NCBI RefSeq assembly: GCF_012034335.1 | Contig: NZ_JAATHJ010000020.1 | Location: forward strand, 1-62,668 | From: Alkalicoccus luteus | Lineage (GTDB): Bacteria > Bacillota > Bacilli > Bacillales > Salisediminibacteriaceae | DNA: 62,668 nucleotides | Reading direction: 5' to 3' | Part shown: piece after piece, positions 16,070 to 26,061 of the stretch | Numbering within the stretch: the first letter of the stretch is position 1 | How the letters are laid out: every line of letters begins with the position of its first letter | The notes under the pieces: model-generated | The model's input: only the letters and a program-made list of their open reading frames with translations | What the model was told of the DNA's origin: nothing | Databases searched by the model: none | Program-made: the position numbers and the translations under genes

Positions 16070-19000
16070 TTACTGTTTTTCAATCTGTACATTATCGATG
16101 ACGAGATGCTCGTCATCGGTGCTGCGTACGGAGAAGATCAGCTCGGCTTCTGCATCGCCGGGTGCTGTGTATTCCCACGTCACTTCCGTCCAGTCTCTGC
16201 CGTCAAGCACCGTATACGGAGAGTAGTTACTGTAGTTGTTTCCGTGCAGTCCTTCCGCGAACATCGCATTCCGGATTTCGCCGGTGCCCTTCACCTGAAA
16301 CGTCACTGTGTACGTCGCATCTGCTTCAATCTGATAGCGCTCGGATGTGAAGCGGTTGTGCGACGTGCCCGTGTTCACAAGCTGCGCTGCTTTTTCACCG
16401 GAGAAAGCATCATCAGACTCGTTTACCCGCGACTGAGCGATGTTGCTCGCTCCGCCGAACCAGGCAACGGGCAGTCCGCTTTCCCACTGTTCGAAATCAG
16501 CATTTTCCAATGTTTCCAGTGCAGCTTCGTTAGAGAGAACGCGCACGTCCAGCGTGAGCAGACCGCGGTTTCCGGAGCTGTCGACCGCTTCGTAGCGGAC
16601 GGTATAGCTGCCGGCACGGTCCGGATCGACGTTGTTCGTTACGTCCACCTGATCCGTGATGTCGCCGTCAACGTCATCGACGGCTGTCACTTCCGGCACG
16701 TCAAAAGAATCGCCGGCATTGATTTCCACGTATGGATTTTCGTTCAGCGCCTCATCCACGAAGCGGATTTCCGGAGGCGTTACGTCGCCCATGTCGTAGT
16801 CCGGGTCGATGTCCGGAATCGTCAGCTGGACCATGATCGGATCATGGTCGCTCGCACGACCGTGCACTTCCATGAACTCGGAGTTAATCGCCATCGCATC
16901 GACATCCAGCCCATCCTGCAGATGGTCGGAGACGAGAATGGAATCCAGTGACTGGGAGCTTCCGTTGTAGTTATACGTATACTGCTCGCTGCGCGGCAGC
17001 TCGTAAATCGCGTTGTACAGCCCGCCCTGATCCACAAGCGCCTCAACCGGCGGGGACCATGGGAAATCGTTAAAGTCTCCAAGCACAACGACGTTCGGAT
17101 CTTCCGCCTTTTCATTAAGCTCTGCGACAAAGTCCCCGATAACGTTCGCAATTTCCAGACGCTGCTCGCGGCTGCCTTGTACCGGTGGCTGGACCATGCC
17201 GAATGGAGCAAGGTCGCCCCGCTTCGAGTTCCAGTGGTTGCCAATCACGTAGACCGGCTCGCCTTTAAAGACAAATTCCGAAATGACCGGCTTGCGGGAG
17301 CTGCGGAATGCATCGTTGCCCGGGTCAATAAAGCCGGTGCCGTGGCTCAGGCTGCCGTCTTCGGCAATTTGCACCGCTTCTTCCGGATCAGCGACGCTGT
17401 CATCTGCCAGCTGGACGCGGTCGGTGCGGTAAATGTGACCGACGCGGATGTTGCCGCCCGGAATACCGCCGTCCATGCCGTCAACCGGCGCGACGTCCGT
17501 CCACGCGTACTGCGGTCCACCCTGGCTGCGAATTTCATCAATCAGTCTCTGATAGCTTTCACTCGCATCTGTATTACCGCTGTCTGTCGTACCATCATTA
17601 TCCATTACTTCGACGAGCGTGATAATATCCGGTGCGTTCAGCTCGTTCGCCATGGAGTTGGCTAGACGCTCTGTTTTCTCACGCGGAACACCAGGATAAT
17701 AGTTTTCCACGTTGTACGTGGCAACAGTCAGCTGATCGTCTTCAAATGAGATCGTCGTTTCATCACGGCGCTCGTTTCCGCCGTCCATGAGCTCCGGCAG
17801 GCCGTTTACTGGCTCCAGCTTGAAGTTGCCGAAGTTGTAGCCGATGACGCCTGTAATGCTCTCTTCAAAATAGTCGCCTGTTTTTGCGACCGTGCCGCGC
17901 GGTGCGTTAACAAACATAATTTCCGTGTTCAGCTCTGCGTCAAAAGCTGATTCTTCGAGGTAGACACCGCCGGAATCCGTCCGGTTTTCAATACCCCACT
18001 CTTCCGAAATAACCGTCAGTTCGTCGTATTTCTGCGGTCCAGTAACGGTAACCTGTCCTGGAATTTCGACGAGCATGCCTTCGAGGCTTTCGTAAAAGTC
18101 GAGTGCATTTGCTTCTGCATCAAAGGTAGCCGGGTCGTAAATATCGTACGTATCCGGATCAGCTGTGAGCACTTCCGGAATGTCGCGGTCTACGCCGATC
18201 ACAATCGGATCGGGCACATCGTTGCCGCTTGAGATCACGTTGATCGCAGATCCTGTAATCTGCGTCGTCGTGAGATCATCATTTCCATCAAAACCGTTTT
18301 CTTCCCACTCGACGACGGTTCCGTCAACTGCAACGAGATCGCCGACAGAGGTTCCGTGATTGGAGCGGAAAACAAACACCCCTTCAGACGTGTTCACGTC
18401 GCCGTCCGATTCAGCGCTTTGGAAATAAAAGCCGTTGTTTTGCGTGTGCGTGACAATCCCTTCGACACCGCGGACTGCCTGATCGACATACGGTGAAATG
18501 TGGGAGGACCCCTGAATATCGTAGATTTCCACCTCACCAGCTTCTGCGCGAAGCGTGTACGTAAAGGTTTGCACCGCGCTCGGCTCCAGGTCTTCACGGA
18601 ATGCCGCAGCGCGGATTTCCATATCCTCATCTACGACAATCGGCCCTTCATAAAGCGTGCTGTCCGTCGTCGGGTCAGAGCCATCGACCGTGTAATAAAT
18701 AGCTGCGCCGCTCGTTGCCGTGCGGAGCGTCACTTCCGTACCGGAAGCAACTTCCCCGGAATCAGGAGAAGCAGTGACTGCCTGCACCATTCCGGCATCT
18801 TCCAGGATGTCCGCATTGTCGCGAGGCATCAGCTTATTTTCGCAGAAATGATAGTTCACGACGCCGGTGATCAGATCATAATCTGTCTGCTCCAGCAGAT
18901 CACCCCACGCACCGAGTAAGCGAAAATCGTTTCCGTCGCCGTCAAGTGCGTCAAAGTCGTTAAAATCGGTATTATCAAGTACGGATACATCCTCGATTTG

Positions 19001-19741
19001 AATCAGCTTTGCCTGCACATCGTCTGCATCCTGCTCAAAAAAGGAAGCATCTACCAGCTCAGGTTCAATCGCGTTCACATCTGCTTCCACGAGCTCGGAG
19101 TCCGTCACAAGCAGCTGCTTCATGTCACGGAACTCATCCAGTGTTCCTGTAAACGATACAACGTCGCCGCGGTCATAGCGGCTTCCGAGTTCCGATCCGC
19201 GGACGAGAAGAGCTGCCGTCTCGTCTTCGATGTACATGTTTGTCTGACCACCCTCTTCAAACGCGGCCGTCACTTCACCGGAAACGGTCCAGAACTCATC
19301 CGCGCCGACTTCCTGGCTGCGGACGTCAGCGATGGACATGCCGTCTTCTTCGTCTTCATCTTCTTCAGGCGCAAAGTTAAACGAAGCTGCTGTACCGTTT
19401 ACGATGAGCTCACCTGCAAGACCATCCAGGCTGTCGTTCTCATGAAAAACGGTCAGCTCGGAGCGGTTTTGACGGGTAACTTCCTGATCCGTTACTTCCG
19501 GCTCTAGCGTCTCTCCGTTGTCCAGCTCAACGGAAATATCCAGCATCCTTTCTGCAGGAATCCCTGCCGGGTAGGTTTTATCAAACTGAACGGTGAAACT
19601 TGTTTCATCCTTCACGTCAACGGAGCGGACTTCCCGATCCGGACCTTGTGCTGATGCGGCCGGAAGGTAGCCGGAAATCATCAGCGCTGCTGCCAGTACA
19701 ATAACTAGCAGTTTTTTTGCGGTGTGCTGCATCGTATGCAT
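16070..19741 (-). CDS. Large secreted multidomain nuclease (EEP family)
   Basis: 1223 residues, strongly acidic. A signal peptide covers about 1-31. Then come an OB-fold-like nuclease-associated module (ADVRSQEVGADEFWTVSGEVT), a chitobiase-type FN3-like domain (YYTVDGSDPTTDSTLYEGPI), a second OB-fold-like domain as in B. subtilis YhcR (VEGIVTHTQNNGFYFQS), an endonuclease/exonuclease/phosphatase domain in the middle-to-C-terminal part (TYNVENYY, LVEVMDNDG, GNHWNSKRGD, LGDFNDF, SDHDPIMV), a bacterial Ig-like domain (DITDQVDVTNN) and a carbohydrate-binding-like C-terminal module. It probably degrades extracellular DNA. Unlike YhcR, no LPXTG anchor is seen, so it should be released or held by the C-terminal module. 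Start supported by AAGGAGG 8 bases upstream. Confidence 0.9.
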   Translation of the reverse strand: MHTMQHTAKKLLVIVLAAALMISGYLPAASAQGPDREVRSVDVKDETSFTVQFDKTYPAGIPAERMLDISVELDNGETLEPEVTDQEVTRQNRSELTVFHENDSLDGLAGELIVNGTAASFNFAPEEDEDEEDGMSIADVRSQEVGADEFWTVSGEVTAAFEEGGQTNMYIEDETAALLVRGSELGSRYDRGDVVSFTGTLDEFRDMKQLLVTDSELVEADVNAIEPELVDASFFEQDADDVQAKLIQIEDVSVLDNTDFNDFDALDGDGNDFRLLGAWGDLLEQTDYDLITGVVNYHFCENKLMPRDNADILEDAGMVQAVTASPDSGEVASGTEVTLRTATSGAAIYYTVDGSDPTTDSTLYEGPIVVDEDMEIRAAAFREDLEPSAVQTFTYTLRAEAGEVEIYDIQGSSHISPYVDQAVRGVEGIVTHTQNNGFYFQSAESDGDVNTSEGVFVFRSNHGTSVGDLVAVDGTVVEWEENGFDGNDDLTTTQITGSAINVISSGNDVPDPIVIGVDRDIPEVLTADPDTYDIYDPATFDAEANALDFYESLEGMLVEIPGQVTVTGPQKYDELTVISEEWGIENRTDSGGVYLEESAFDAELNTEIMFVNAPRGTVAKTGDYFEESITGVIGYNFGNFKLEPVNGLPELMDGGNERRDETTISFEDDQLTVATYNVENYYPGVPREKTERLANSMANELNAPDIITLVEVMDNDGTTDSGNTDASESYQRLIDEIRSQGGPQYAWTDVAPVDGMDGGIPGGNIRVGHIYRTDRVQLADDSVADPEEAVQIAEDGSLSHGTGFIDPGNDAFRSSRKPVISEFVFKGEPVYVIGNHWNSKRGDLAPFGMVQPPVQGSREQRLEIANVIGDFVAELNEKAEDPNVVVLGDFNDFPWSPPVEALVDQGGLYNAIYELPRSEQYTYNYNGSSQSLDSILVSDHLQDGLDVDAMAINSEFMEVHGRASDHDPIMVQLTIPDIDPDYDMGDVTPPEIRFVDEALNENPYVEINAGDSFDVPEVTAVDDVDGDITDQVDVTNNVDPDRAGSYTVRYEAVDSSGNRGLLTLDVRVLSNEAALETLENADFEQWESGLPVAWFGGASNIAQSRVNESDDAFSGEKAAQLVNTGTSHNRFTSERYQIEADATYTVTFQVKGTGEIRNAMFAEGLHGNNYSNYSPYTVLDGRDWTEVTWEYTAPGDAEAELIFSVRSTDDEHLVIDNVQIEKQ

Positions 19742-20131
19742 ATGTATGTCCTCCTTTTAAGGTATGAGTTGAGCGTAGCACGCACCTCCTTTTCCTGCCA
19801 TGCAGGACTTCAGATGACAGACCTATTTGACGGTGCCTTATGTCCCTTGCGCTTTATACGAACGTACTTTCGTCATTCCTTGCCCTGCATCGATTTCGAA
19901 CAATTCTGTGAGCTGGCGCTGTTTTATGTATCCGTTTACATCTGTAACAATATTCATCCTTGCTTCACACTAAAACAAGATAAGCCTGTTTTTCAGGATA
20001 AATTTGGATGTGAAAACAACTGTCTCTTTCACCCTTCGGTCCACATAAATAATACACTGTTGAGCCGGCACCTTGGTAAAAGCGATGCCTTAAGCCGTCC
20101 CATGCTGAGCGCTCTCTTTCCATTCATTCAT
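19742..20131. other. Intergenic region upstream of the nuclease
   Basis: About 390 bases without a supportable gene. It holds the nuclease promoter region; I could not place -35/-10 boxes with confidence. Confidence 0.4.
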
Positions 20132-20174
20132 AAAAATACCCTTCCTGCGTCTTTAGACTCAGAAAGGGGTATTT
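20132..20174 (-). terminator. Putative terminator of the pxp operon
   Basis: Stem AAATACCC / GGGTATTT with a long loop and T run on the minus strand, about 30 bases after the pxpC stop. Confidence 0.55.
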
Positions 20175-20205
20175 ACATACGATTGCATTAAACTTTATAG
20201 GAAAG

Positions 20206-21147
20206 TCACACGGCGTGAAGCCGCTGCATCAGCCTCCAGATGGACTCCCGTTTTTTATAAAGCTCGTGCGCTTCTTCGAGTGTAACGGCACGAAAACCAA
20301 TTTCATCATCCGGAATCAGCTGGGCCGCAGTGGACAGATCCTCCTGAATGACGGCGCCGATGCGTGGATAGCCGCCTGAAGTCTGCCGGTCGGCAAGCAG
20401 CAGAACCGGACTGCCTCCTGACGGGAGCTGGATCATGCCGGGGACAGTGGCATCCGATACGCCGGTATTTCCTCCTGCAATCGGAAGCTCCGGCCCCTTG
20501 AGCCTGATCCCCATCCTGTCGAGCTCGCTGCTGACATGAAAAGAGGTCTGATAAAATGCCTGCAGCGCAGAGGATCCGATCAGCTCCTGGTCCGGTCCTT
20601 CAATGATGCGCAGCGTCCGCCTGCTGTAATCCGGCTGCAGCTCGAAAGGCAGCCTTCTGCGTCCTGGCATTTTGTACGCCGCTCCGATGTCAAGGACGTC
20701 TCCCGACCGAAGTTCACGCCCGTCCAGTCCGCCCAGACCGGCACGTACAAACGTAGAGCGGCTGCCTGCGGCAAGCGGTACGGAAATGCCGCCGTGAAAG
20801 GCGATATATGCTCTTGCTCCCTGCTTCGGCTCGCGAAACGCAAGCCTCGATCCCTTTTTCATCGGCACCGATGTCCACATCGGCAGCGCACTGCCATCCA
20901 GCTCCGGGGACAAGTCAGCACCGGTTACAGCGATGATCAGATCGTCATTTGCCGTGAGCTCCGGTCCCATCATCGTCACTTCAAGGCCAGCCGCTCCTGC
21001 TGTGTTGCCGACGAGCAGATTCGCCCAGCGAAGCGCCCAGCGGTCTACAGCTCCGCCAGTTGGTATTCCGTGACGGAGCTGGCCGAATCGGCCTTCATCC
21101 TGAATAGTTGTTAAAAGTCCCTGCTTCGTAATCGTGATTGATTTCAT
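20206..21147 (-). CDS. pxpC: 5-oxoprolinase subunit PxpC (KipA/biotin-dependent carboxyltransferase family)
   Basis: 313 residues. N-terminal ITKQGLLTTIQDEGRFGQLRHGIPTGGAVD and GGNTGVSDATVPGMIQLPSGG plus LLADRQTSGGYPRIG are the conserved blocks of the AHS2/KipA family. With PxpA and PxpB it forms the prokaryotic ATP-dependent 5-oxoprolinase, turning pyroglutamate (a damage product of glutamine and glutamate) into glutamate. The first codon overlaps the pxpA stop by four bases (ATGA), indicating translational coupling. It is the last gene of the operon. Confidence 0.93.
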   Translation of the reverse strand: MKSITITKQGLLTTIQDEGRFGQLRHGIPTGGAVDRWALRWANLLVGNTAGAAGLEVTMMGPELTANDDLIIAVTGADLSPELDGSALPMWTSVPMKKGSRLAFREPKQGARAYIAFHGGISVPLAAGSRSTFVRAGLGGLDGRELRSGDVLDIGAAYKMPGRRRLPFELQPDYSRRTLRIIEGPDQELIGSSALQAFYQTSFHVSSELDRMGIRLKGPELPIAGGNTGVSDATVPGMIQLPSGGSPVLLLADRQTSGGYPRIGAVIQEDLSTAAQLIPDDEIGFRAVTLEEAHELYKKRESIWRLMQRLHAV

Positions 21148-21905
21148 ACGACCGCCTCCGGTGCAGTGACGTTTACTCCGGCCTGTTCAAGCCGGTACCG
21201 TATAGCTTGTGCGGTTTCGACGGCGTGTCGGCTGTCTCCGTGCACGCAGATTGTTTCGACTTCCAGCTTTATGATGCGGCCGTCTGAGGCGGTTACCTGC
21301 CGGCGCAACGCAATATCCTCTGCCTGGACCGCTGCTTCCTCCGCGCTTTCAAGCAGCGCCCCCTGCTTCGTTCTCGGTCTGAGCGTGCCGTCCGGCTCAT
21401 AGCGCCGGTCCGCAAACGCTTCCCGAACTGCCGTGAGGCCCTGTGCCATAGCCGCTTTTTCCAGCTGGCTGCCCGGCGGTGCAAAAATCGCGTGTACTCC
21501 CGCAGCTTCTGCTGCACGGACGACTGCTTCTGCTGCATATTCGTCAGCGGCAGCATGATGATACAGCGCACCGTGCGGCTTCAGGTGGCGGACGTGCGTG
21601 CCATTAGCTCTGCAGAAAGCCTGCAGCGCGCCGGTTTGATACAGCACGAGTGCATAGATTTCTTCCGGACTCACTGCCATCATTCTCCGGCCAAAGCCGG
21701 CGAGATCCTGAAATCCAGGATGAGCCCCGATCGCCGTATCTGTTGCGGCAGCGAGCTCTACCGTCCGCTTCATCACCTGCGGGTCACCTGCGTGAAAGCC
21801 GCACGCAATGTTAATCGAGGTAATCGATCTCATCAGCTGTTCGTCATTTCCTAATTCATAGGCGCCGAAGCTTTCGCCTCCGTCGCCGTTCATATCGATC
21901 ATCAC
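21144..21905 (-). CDS. pxpA: 5-oxoprolinase subunit PxpA (LamB/YcsF family)
   Basis: 253 residues, full length for the family. It starts with the diagnostic IDMNGDGGESFGAYELGND and continues with SINIACGFHAGDP, IGAHPGFQDLAGFGRR, HLKPHGALYHHA and CVHGDSRHAVETA, which hold the active-site and metal-site residues of this TIM-barrel-like subunit. It overlaps pxpB upstream and pxpC downstream by four bases each. Confidence 0.95.
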   Translation of the reverse strand: MMIDMNGDGGESFGAYELGNDEQLMRSITSINIACGFHAGDPQVMKRTVELAAATDTAIGAHPGFQDLAGFGRRMMAVSPEEIYALVLYQTGALQAFCRANGTHVRHLKPHGALYHHAAADEYAAEAVVRAAEAAGVHAIFAPPGSQLEKAAMAQGLTAVREAFADRRYEPDGTLRPRTKQGALLESAEEAAVQAEDIALRRQVTASDGRIIKLEVETICVHGDSRHAVETAQAIRYRLEQAGVNVTAPEAVV

Positions 21906-22618
21906 GGCTGCCGCGCCCCTTTCCTGTACTCGTAGGCCCCTGCTTCTATTTGCTCACAAATGCGCGTATACACGTCTTCACTTACGGGCTTAAAGACGAC
22001 GGTATCCCCTGCTTCAAGCAGCACCGGCGGTTCCCGCCGGTTATCATACAGTCTGACAGGCGTTCGCCCGATCAGCTGCCAGCCCCCGGGGGAAGCGAGC
22101 GGATAAATACCGGTCTGACTGCCGGCAATCCCGACCGATCCGGACGGCACCTCCCGTCTTGGCTTCGCGTGACGAGAGAGGGTGAGGCTTTCATCCATGC
22201 CCTCCAAATACGGAAAGCCTGGCATAAACCCGAGCATGCGCACCGCATAAACCGGCGCTGTATGCCGTGAGATAAGCTCCTCTTCTGTCAGTTCCAGTTT
22301 TGCTGCCGCGTCCGTAAGATCCACTCCGTAAGATCCGCCGTAGCAGACCGGGAGCTCCCAGCACACGCCCTGTGACGATTCCGTCTCCTGCTGGGCCTGA
22401 AGAAGCTGGTTTATGTCGTCTGCCAGCGTGTCCGGATCAGACTCCAGCGGATCGTAAAAAATCGTCACAGCATGAAAGGCCGGCACCCATTCGCGCACCC
22501 CGCGCGGACGATGCTTCTGAAGCAGCTGTGTCAGCATGCGCACATCTGCGGCGGCCGTTTCAGGTGGAAAGGCTGCACGTACAGCGGTATCACCGTAAGC
22601 GTGGATCATCGGCTTCAT
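21902..22618 (-). CDS. pxpB: 5-oxoprolinase subunit PxpB (KipI family)
   Basis: About 238 residues. AHS1/KipI features: HAYGDTAVRAAF at the start, VHAVTIFYDPL-like strand (AFHAVTIFYDPLESD), PVCYGGSYGVDL, RMLGFMPGFPYLEGMD, PRREVPSGSVGIAGSQTGIYPLASPGGWQLIGRTP. B. subtilis KipI was first described as an inhibitor of the sporulation kinase KinA, and the enzyme role was recognised later. The start ATG is at 22618, preceded by GGAGGAGGG; its first 29 bases overlap the 3' end of the histidine kinase gene, so translation is likely coupled to it. Confidence 0.93.
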   Translation of the reverse strand: MKPMIHAYGDTAVRAAFPPETAAADVRMLTQLLQKHRPRGVREWVPAFHAVTIFYDPLESDPDTLADDINQLLQAQQETESSQGVCWELPVCYGGSYGVDLTDAAAKLELTEEELISRHTAPVYAVRMLGFMPGFPYLEGMDESLTLSRHAKPRREVPSGSVGIAGSQTGIYPLASPGGWQLIGRTPVRLYDNRREPPVLLEAGDTVVFKPVSEDVYTRICEQIEAGAYEYRKGARQP

Positions 22619-24431
22619 ACGGTCCCTCCTCCAGTGGAAATTCAAGACAGAATAACGTCTTGCCTTGCTGCGATTCCATTAAATAAATCGAGCCTTGATG
22701 ATTGTCCATCATCCGTTCTGCGATCGGCAGACCTAAACCTGTTCCATTTTTTTTCGTTGTCGTAAACGGTGAAAAGAGCTGCTCCTGTGTACTGTCCGGA
22801 ATACCAGGGCCGTCATCTACGAACTCAACGCAGTAAAGATTTCTCCGTCGCTGACCGAAAATCGATATTTTTCCCTTTCCGTCCATCGCTTCCGCACTGT
22901 TGCGGATCAGGTTATGAAAAATCTGCTTAATCTGATCCGGGTCTGCCTGCACCGGCACCCGTTCCATATCAAGTGTGAACGCAATGTTTTTCGTTTCCGC
23001 CGTCCGTTCCACAAGCGGCATAATTTCTTCGACGACGTCTTCGAGAATAAGCTCCTCATAGGACGGGTCACGAGGCTTCGCCAGCAGCAGCATATCCTCA
23101 ATGATGCCGTTGATGCGGGTAATTTCCTTCAGCAAAAGCTCCAGCCTGAACCGCTCCCGCTCCTCCTCCGGCAGCGACTGCTGCATCAGCTTCAAAAAGC
23201 CGTCAATCACAGCAAGCGGGTTGCGGATTTCATGAGCCGCCCCTGCAGCGAGTGAACCGACGAGGGCGAGCTTTTCCGTATGCTGCACCTGCTGCTCAAG
23301 TGCCTCCGTGTCGGTGATGTCGATGAAATAAAACAGCTTGCCGATCGTCACCCGATGCTCATTGACGAGCTCTGCCTGTGAGCAGAGGAAAATCTGCTCT
23401 TCCTCCTTCTCATTTGTCACGAACACTTTTTCATTTTGAAAAATTTCTTTTGACGACAACAGCTTCCAGAAGTTCTGCATGCCGTCCTGCCTCGCCGCAA
23501 GCTCCGGCAGCTCGTCTTTATTAAACCCTGCACCGAGCACGTCGCGCGCCGTTTTATTCAGGCGGATTTCGCCTCGTTTTTCATCGGACGTCACGACGCC
23601 GACCGGAAGCGAATCCAAAATCTGCTCGCGGTACATTTTATCGAGAATAAGAAGATCAAAAGAACGCTTCAACTGCTCGGAAAGCTTGTTGACCGAATGA
23701 GCCAGCGGAATAAGCTCCGGTTGGTTCACGCCGCTTATTTGTTCGCCGTAGTTTCCTTCTGCGATATAGTGCAGCTCGCGCTGAAGCCGGTTGACCGGTC
23801 TCGTCAGCCCGGAACTGATCCGATAGGCCGCTACGAGCGCCAGCACGAATACGGCTGCAGCCGTCAGGACGAGCAGGTCGAGCGACTCCTGAATGATGGA
23901 AGTAAACCTCCCCTGCTGTGTCTCCAGCATCTCCGTCACCTGTGTCCGTTCAGCTGCAAGTCTGACTCGAAACGTCTCAAGCTCATCCATGTAGTCTGTT
24001 TCTAACAAGCTCGCCGCCTCTGCTTCATTGCCGATATCGAGCAGGCCGCTAACCTGATTAAATACGAGAAAATCGAGCCGCTGCAGCTGCACATTCGCAG
24101 GCTCGAGCTGAGCAGGAGGCGGGCCGTACGCCTCACGCATTGAAGCCTCCCCCTCGTCCCTGAACGATTCATAACCTTCAATAAAGCCGCAGCAAAAGTC
24201 AGTCTGAATGCCCATTTGTATGTATTGTTCCTTCATCAGCACTTGGGATTCCCAGTGGGAAAGCCATACGAGCTCAGGCACCTGATCTTCGGTGATCGAC
24301 TCACTGACGTCGTGAATTTCCCCTAGCGACTGGATAAAGAAAAAAGAAAGGCTGACCAACAGACCGGTCAGCAGAAGCAGCACCGCCATAATTTTGGCGC
24401 GCAAACTCCACGTTCGCTTCTCTCCGTCCAT
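22590..24431 (-). CDS. Membrane histidine kinase with PAS and HAMP
   Basis: 613 residues. Membrane segment (about 14-34), a 150-residue extracellular sensor region with a CC pair (TDFCCGF), second membrane segment (about 186-205), HAMP, PAS (about 270-380), dimerisation/phosphoacceptor helix with AAHEIRNPLAVIDGF, then an HATPase domain with NLIRNSAEAM, DDGPGIP and NGTGLGLPIAERM. This is a catalytically complete NtrB/KinA-like kinase. No response regulator is encoded nearby. It is preceded by the BMP-type gene (18-base gap) and followed in overlap by pxpB, so it may sense a compound linked to pyroglutamate metabolism; that link is inference. Confidence 0.9.
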   Translation of the reverse strand: MDGEKRTWSLRAKIMAVLLLLTGLLVSLSFFFIQSLGEIHDVSESITEDQVPELVWLSHWESQVLMKEQYIQMGIQTDFCCGFIEGYESFRDEGEASMREAYGPPPAQLEPANVQLQRLDFLVFNQVSGLLDIGNEAEAASLLETDYMDELETFRVRLAAERTQVTEMLETQQGRFTSIIQESLDLLVLTAAAVFVLALVAAYRISSGLTRPVNRLQRELHYIAEGNYGEQISGVNQPELIPLAHSVNKLSEQLKRSFDLLILDKMYREQILDSLPVGVVTSDEKRGEIRLNKTARDVLGAGFNKDELPELAARQDGMQNFWKLLSSKEIFQNEKVFVTNEKEEEQIFLCSQAELVNEHRVTIGKLFYFIDITDTEALEQQVQHTEKLALVGSLAAGAAHEIRNPLAVIDGFLKLMQQSLPEEERERFRLELLLKEITRINGIIEDMLLLAKPRDPSYEELILEDVVEEIMPLVERTAETKNIAFTLDMERVPVQADPDQIKQIFHNLIRNSAEAMDGKGKISIFGQRRRNLYCVEFVDDGPGIPDSTQEQLFSPFTTTKKNGTGLGLPIAERMMDNHQGSIYLMESQQGKTLFCLEFPLEEGPYEADDPRLR

Positions 24432-24449
24432 CCGGGCCCTCCTTTCTCA

Positions 24450-25451
24450 TCAGCGTGATCCATCGTAAAGATGACGGAGCACGCGGCTGTCATGTTTTTT
24501 CAGTTCGTCCATATCCGCTTCGCTGAACATCGGTCCAAACGGCGCCAGATAAAAGACGCCATCCTCTGCTGATAATTCGACAGTTCCTCCCGTCAGTCCT
24601 TCTTCCGACAGATAATCAGTCATGATTTTTTCATAGACGAGCGGCACGTTGTTGACGATGCTCGTCAGCACATGTTCCCGGCTTAGGTAGCTTTGATCAT
24701 CAATGAAGCCGATCACATAAAAGTCATCTTCTGCTGCCTGCTGAATCACGTAGCGGTTAAACGTATTGCCGCGGCTGTAAATGACGTCTGCACCAGCGTC
24801 ACGAAGTCTTTCCAGCGCTTCCATTGCCTTTTCCGTATCATTGCGATCTTCCACGACTTCGTAATGAAGCTCCGTATCGAGCTCCTGCAGGCGTTCTTCC
24901 ACCAGTTCGCGGCTGCGCCAGTCTCCGTATTTACTGAGCACTCCGACGCTGCCGCTTTCTGATTTGATGGTGGCCGCCGTCATCGCAAGCACTTCCGTAG
25001 GAGCCACGTCAAACGTGTAGACGGTATGATTGTCATGATTCGTTTCGCCGTGCAGCGAGACAAATTCCACTTCAGGATACTGCGGCGCATACTCGGCAAA
25101 CGTTGCCGCAAATTCACGTCCGTGCCCGATAATCATATCAGCACCGTCTTCCGCTTCTTTTGCTGTCCGGTAATCACGCAGCGTTTCCGTCGTTAATTCC
25201 GGATGCAGCTCCGCCTGGATCCCAAACTCATCGCGGATCATCACCTGACTCGTAAATGCAAAGCTTCCCCAGCTCTGATCGCGGATCGCATCCGACGTTA
25301 AAATTGATATATTCGGACCTGAGGCTTCCGATTGGTTCGACTCTTCTGTAATCACCCTGCTGGACAACAGCTGCATGGACAGCACGATGATAATCGCAAC
25401 CGCTGCCCCTGCAGTCAGCACGATCACACTTTGCCGGAAAGCAGAACGCAT
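24450..25451 (-). CDS. BMP-family periplasmic-binding-like protein, membrane anchored
   Basis: 333 residues. An N-terminal hydrophobic anchor (about 10-28, no lipobox Cys) is followed by a basic membrane protein (BMP/Med-type) ligand-binding fold: ISILTSDAIRDQSWGSFAFTSQ, GADMIIGHGREF, YPEVEFVSLHG, and ADVIYSRGNTFNRYVIQQA. BMP proteins bind nucleosides or related ligands; B. subtilis Med is a related anchored protein that influences competence. There is no ABC permease next to it. Its place directly before a histidine kinase suggests a ligand-presenting sensor partner. GGGAGG lies 7 bases before the ATG. Confidence 0.8.
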   Translation of the reverse strand: MRSAFRQSVIVLTAGAAVAIIIVLSMQLLSSRVITEESNQSEASGPNISILTSDAIRDQSWGSFAFTSQVMIRDEFGIQAELHPELTTETLRDYRTAKEAEDGADMIIGHGREFAATFAEYAPQYPEVEFVSLHGETNHDNHTVYTFDVAPTEVLAMTAATIKSESGSVGVLSKYGDWRSRELVEERLQELDTELHYEVVEDRNDTEKAMEALERLRDAGADVIYSRGNTFNRYVIQQAAEDDFYVIGFIDDQSYLSREHVLTSIVNNVPLVYEKIMTDYLSEEGLTGGTVELSAEDGVFYLAPFGPMFSEADMDELKKHDSRVLRHLYDGSR

Positions 25452-26061
25452 CCGAAAACCTCCCTTCCTTCAATCGACATCGTTCGAGTTATTTCTTTAT
25501 AGTTTACAGGAAGAAAAAGCGCTTCGTCTAGGTATATTGTTTATTTCCTGCTTGATTTTAGCGCCCTTCATATGTACGCCCTGTTATGGAAAAGCTTCCT
25601 GATTCTATCATTTTATTTACACACACTGCTATGCAAATGATGAAGAGAAGCAAGACTAATTTTACAACTATTTACATGTCTGAGAAGGTAAACGTGGAAA
25701 AACAATAAGAACAGCCGAATTACCAAGCTAATTTACAAAAGTTCCGTATTAATTTCACTCCCTTTTGAGAGACGCTTGCCAGGGCACTTTTTTCAATAGC
25801 AATGTCCTTCTCCATTCTGAGAAAGATTTCTCGCAAAAAGCCATGTATAGATAGTCCGGTTTGACCCGTGCGTTCATCAATGATCTTAGACATTGTTTTC
25901 CTCTGGAGTCGCGGGTAAGCCAGTGTCTTTCAGTCGCAGCAAGTTCGAATGGAGTAGTTACAAAGGAGTTGGAAATGAATGAAATACCTGAATCAAAAGC
26001 AGCCCGTTTTCGACTTTACGAAGCTCTCACTTGTAAAGTCCGTTAAGCAAGGATGGTTACA
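25452..26061. other. AT-rich intergenic region
   Basis: About 610 bases, clearly richer in A+T than the surrounding genes. A 61-codon frame at 25861-26046 has no recognisable content or convincing ribosome site and is not called. The region must contain the promoter of the leftward sensor-pxp operon and of the rightward orphan gene. Confidence 0.45.

Noticed and set aside
25861-26046. 61-codon frame upstream of the AT-rich orphan gene
   Set aside because: No ribosome site or protein features.
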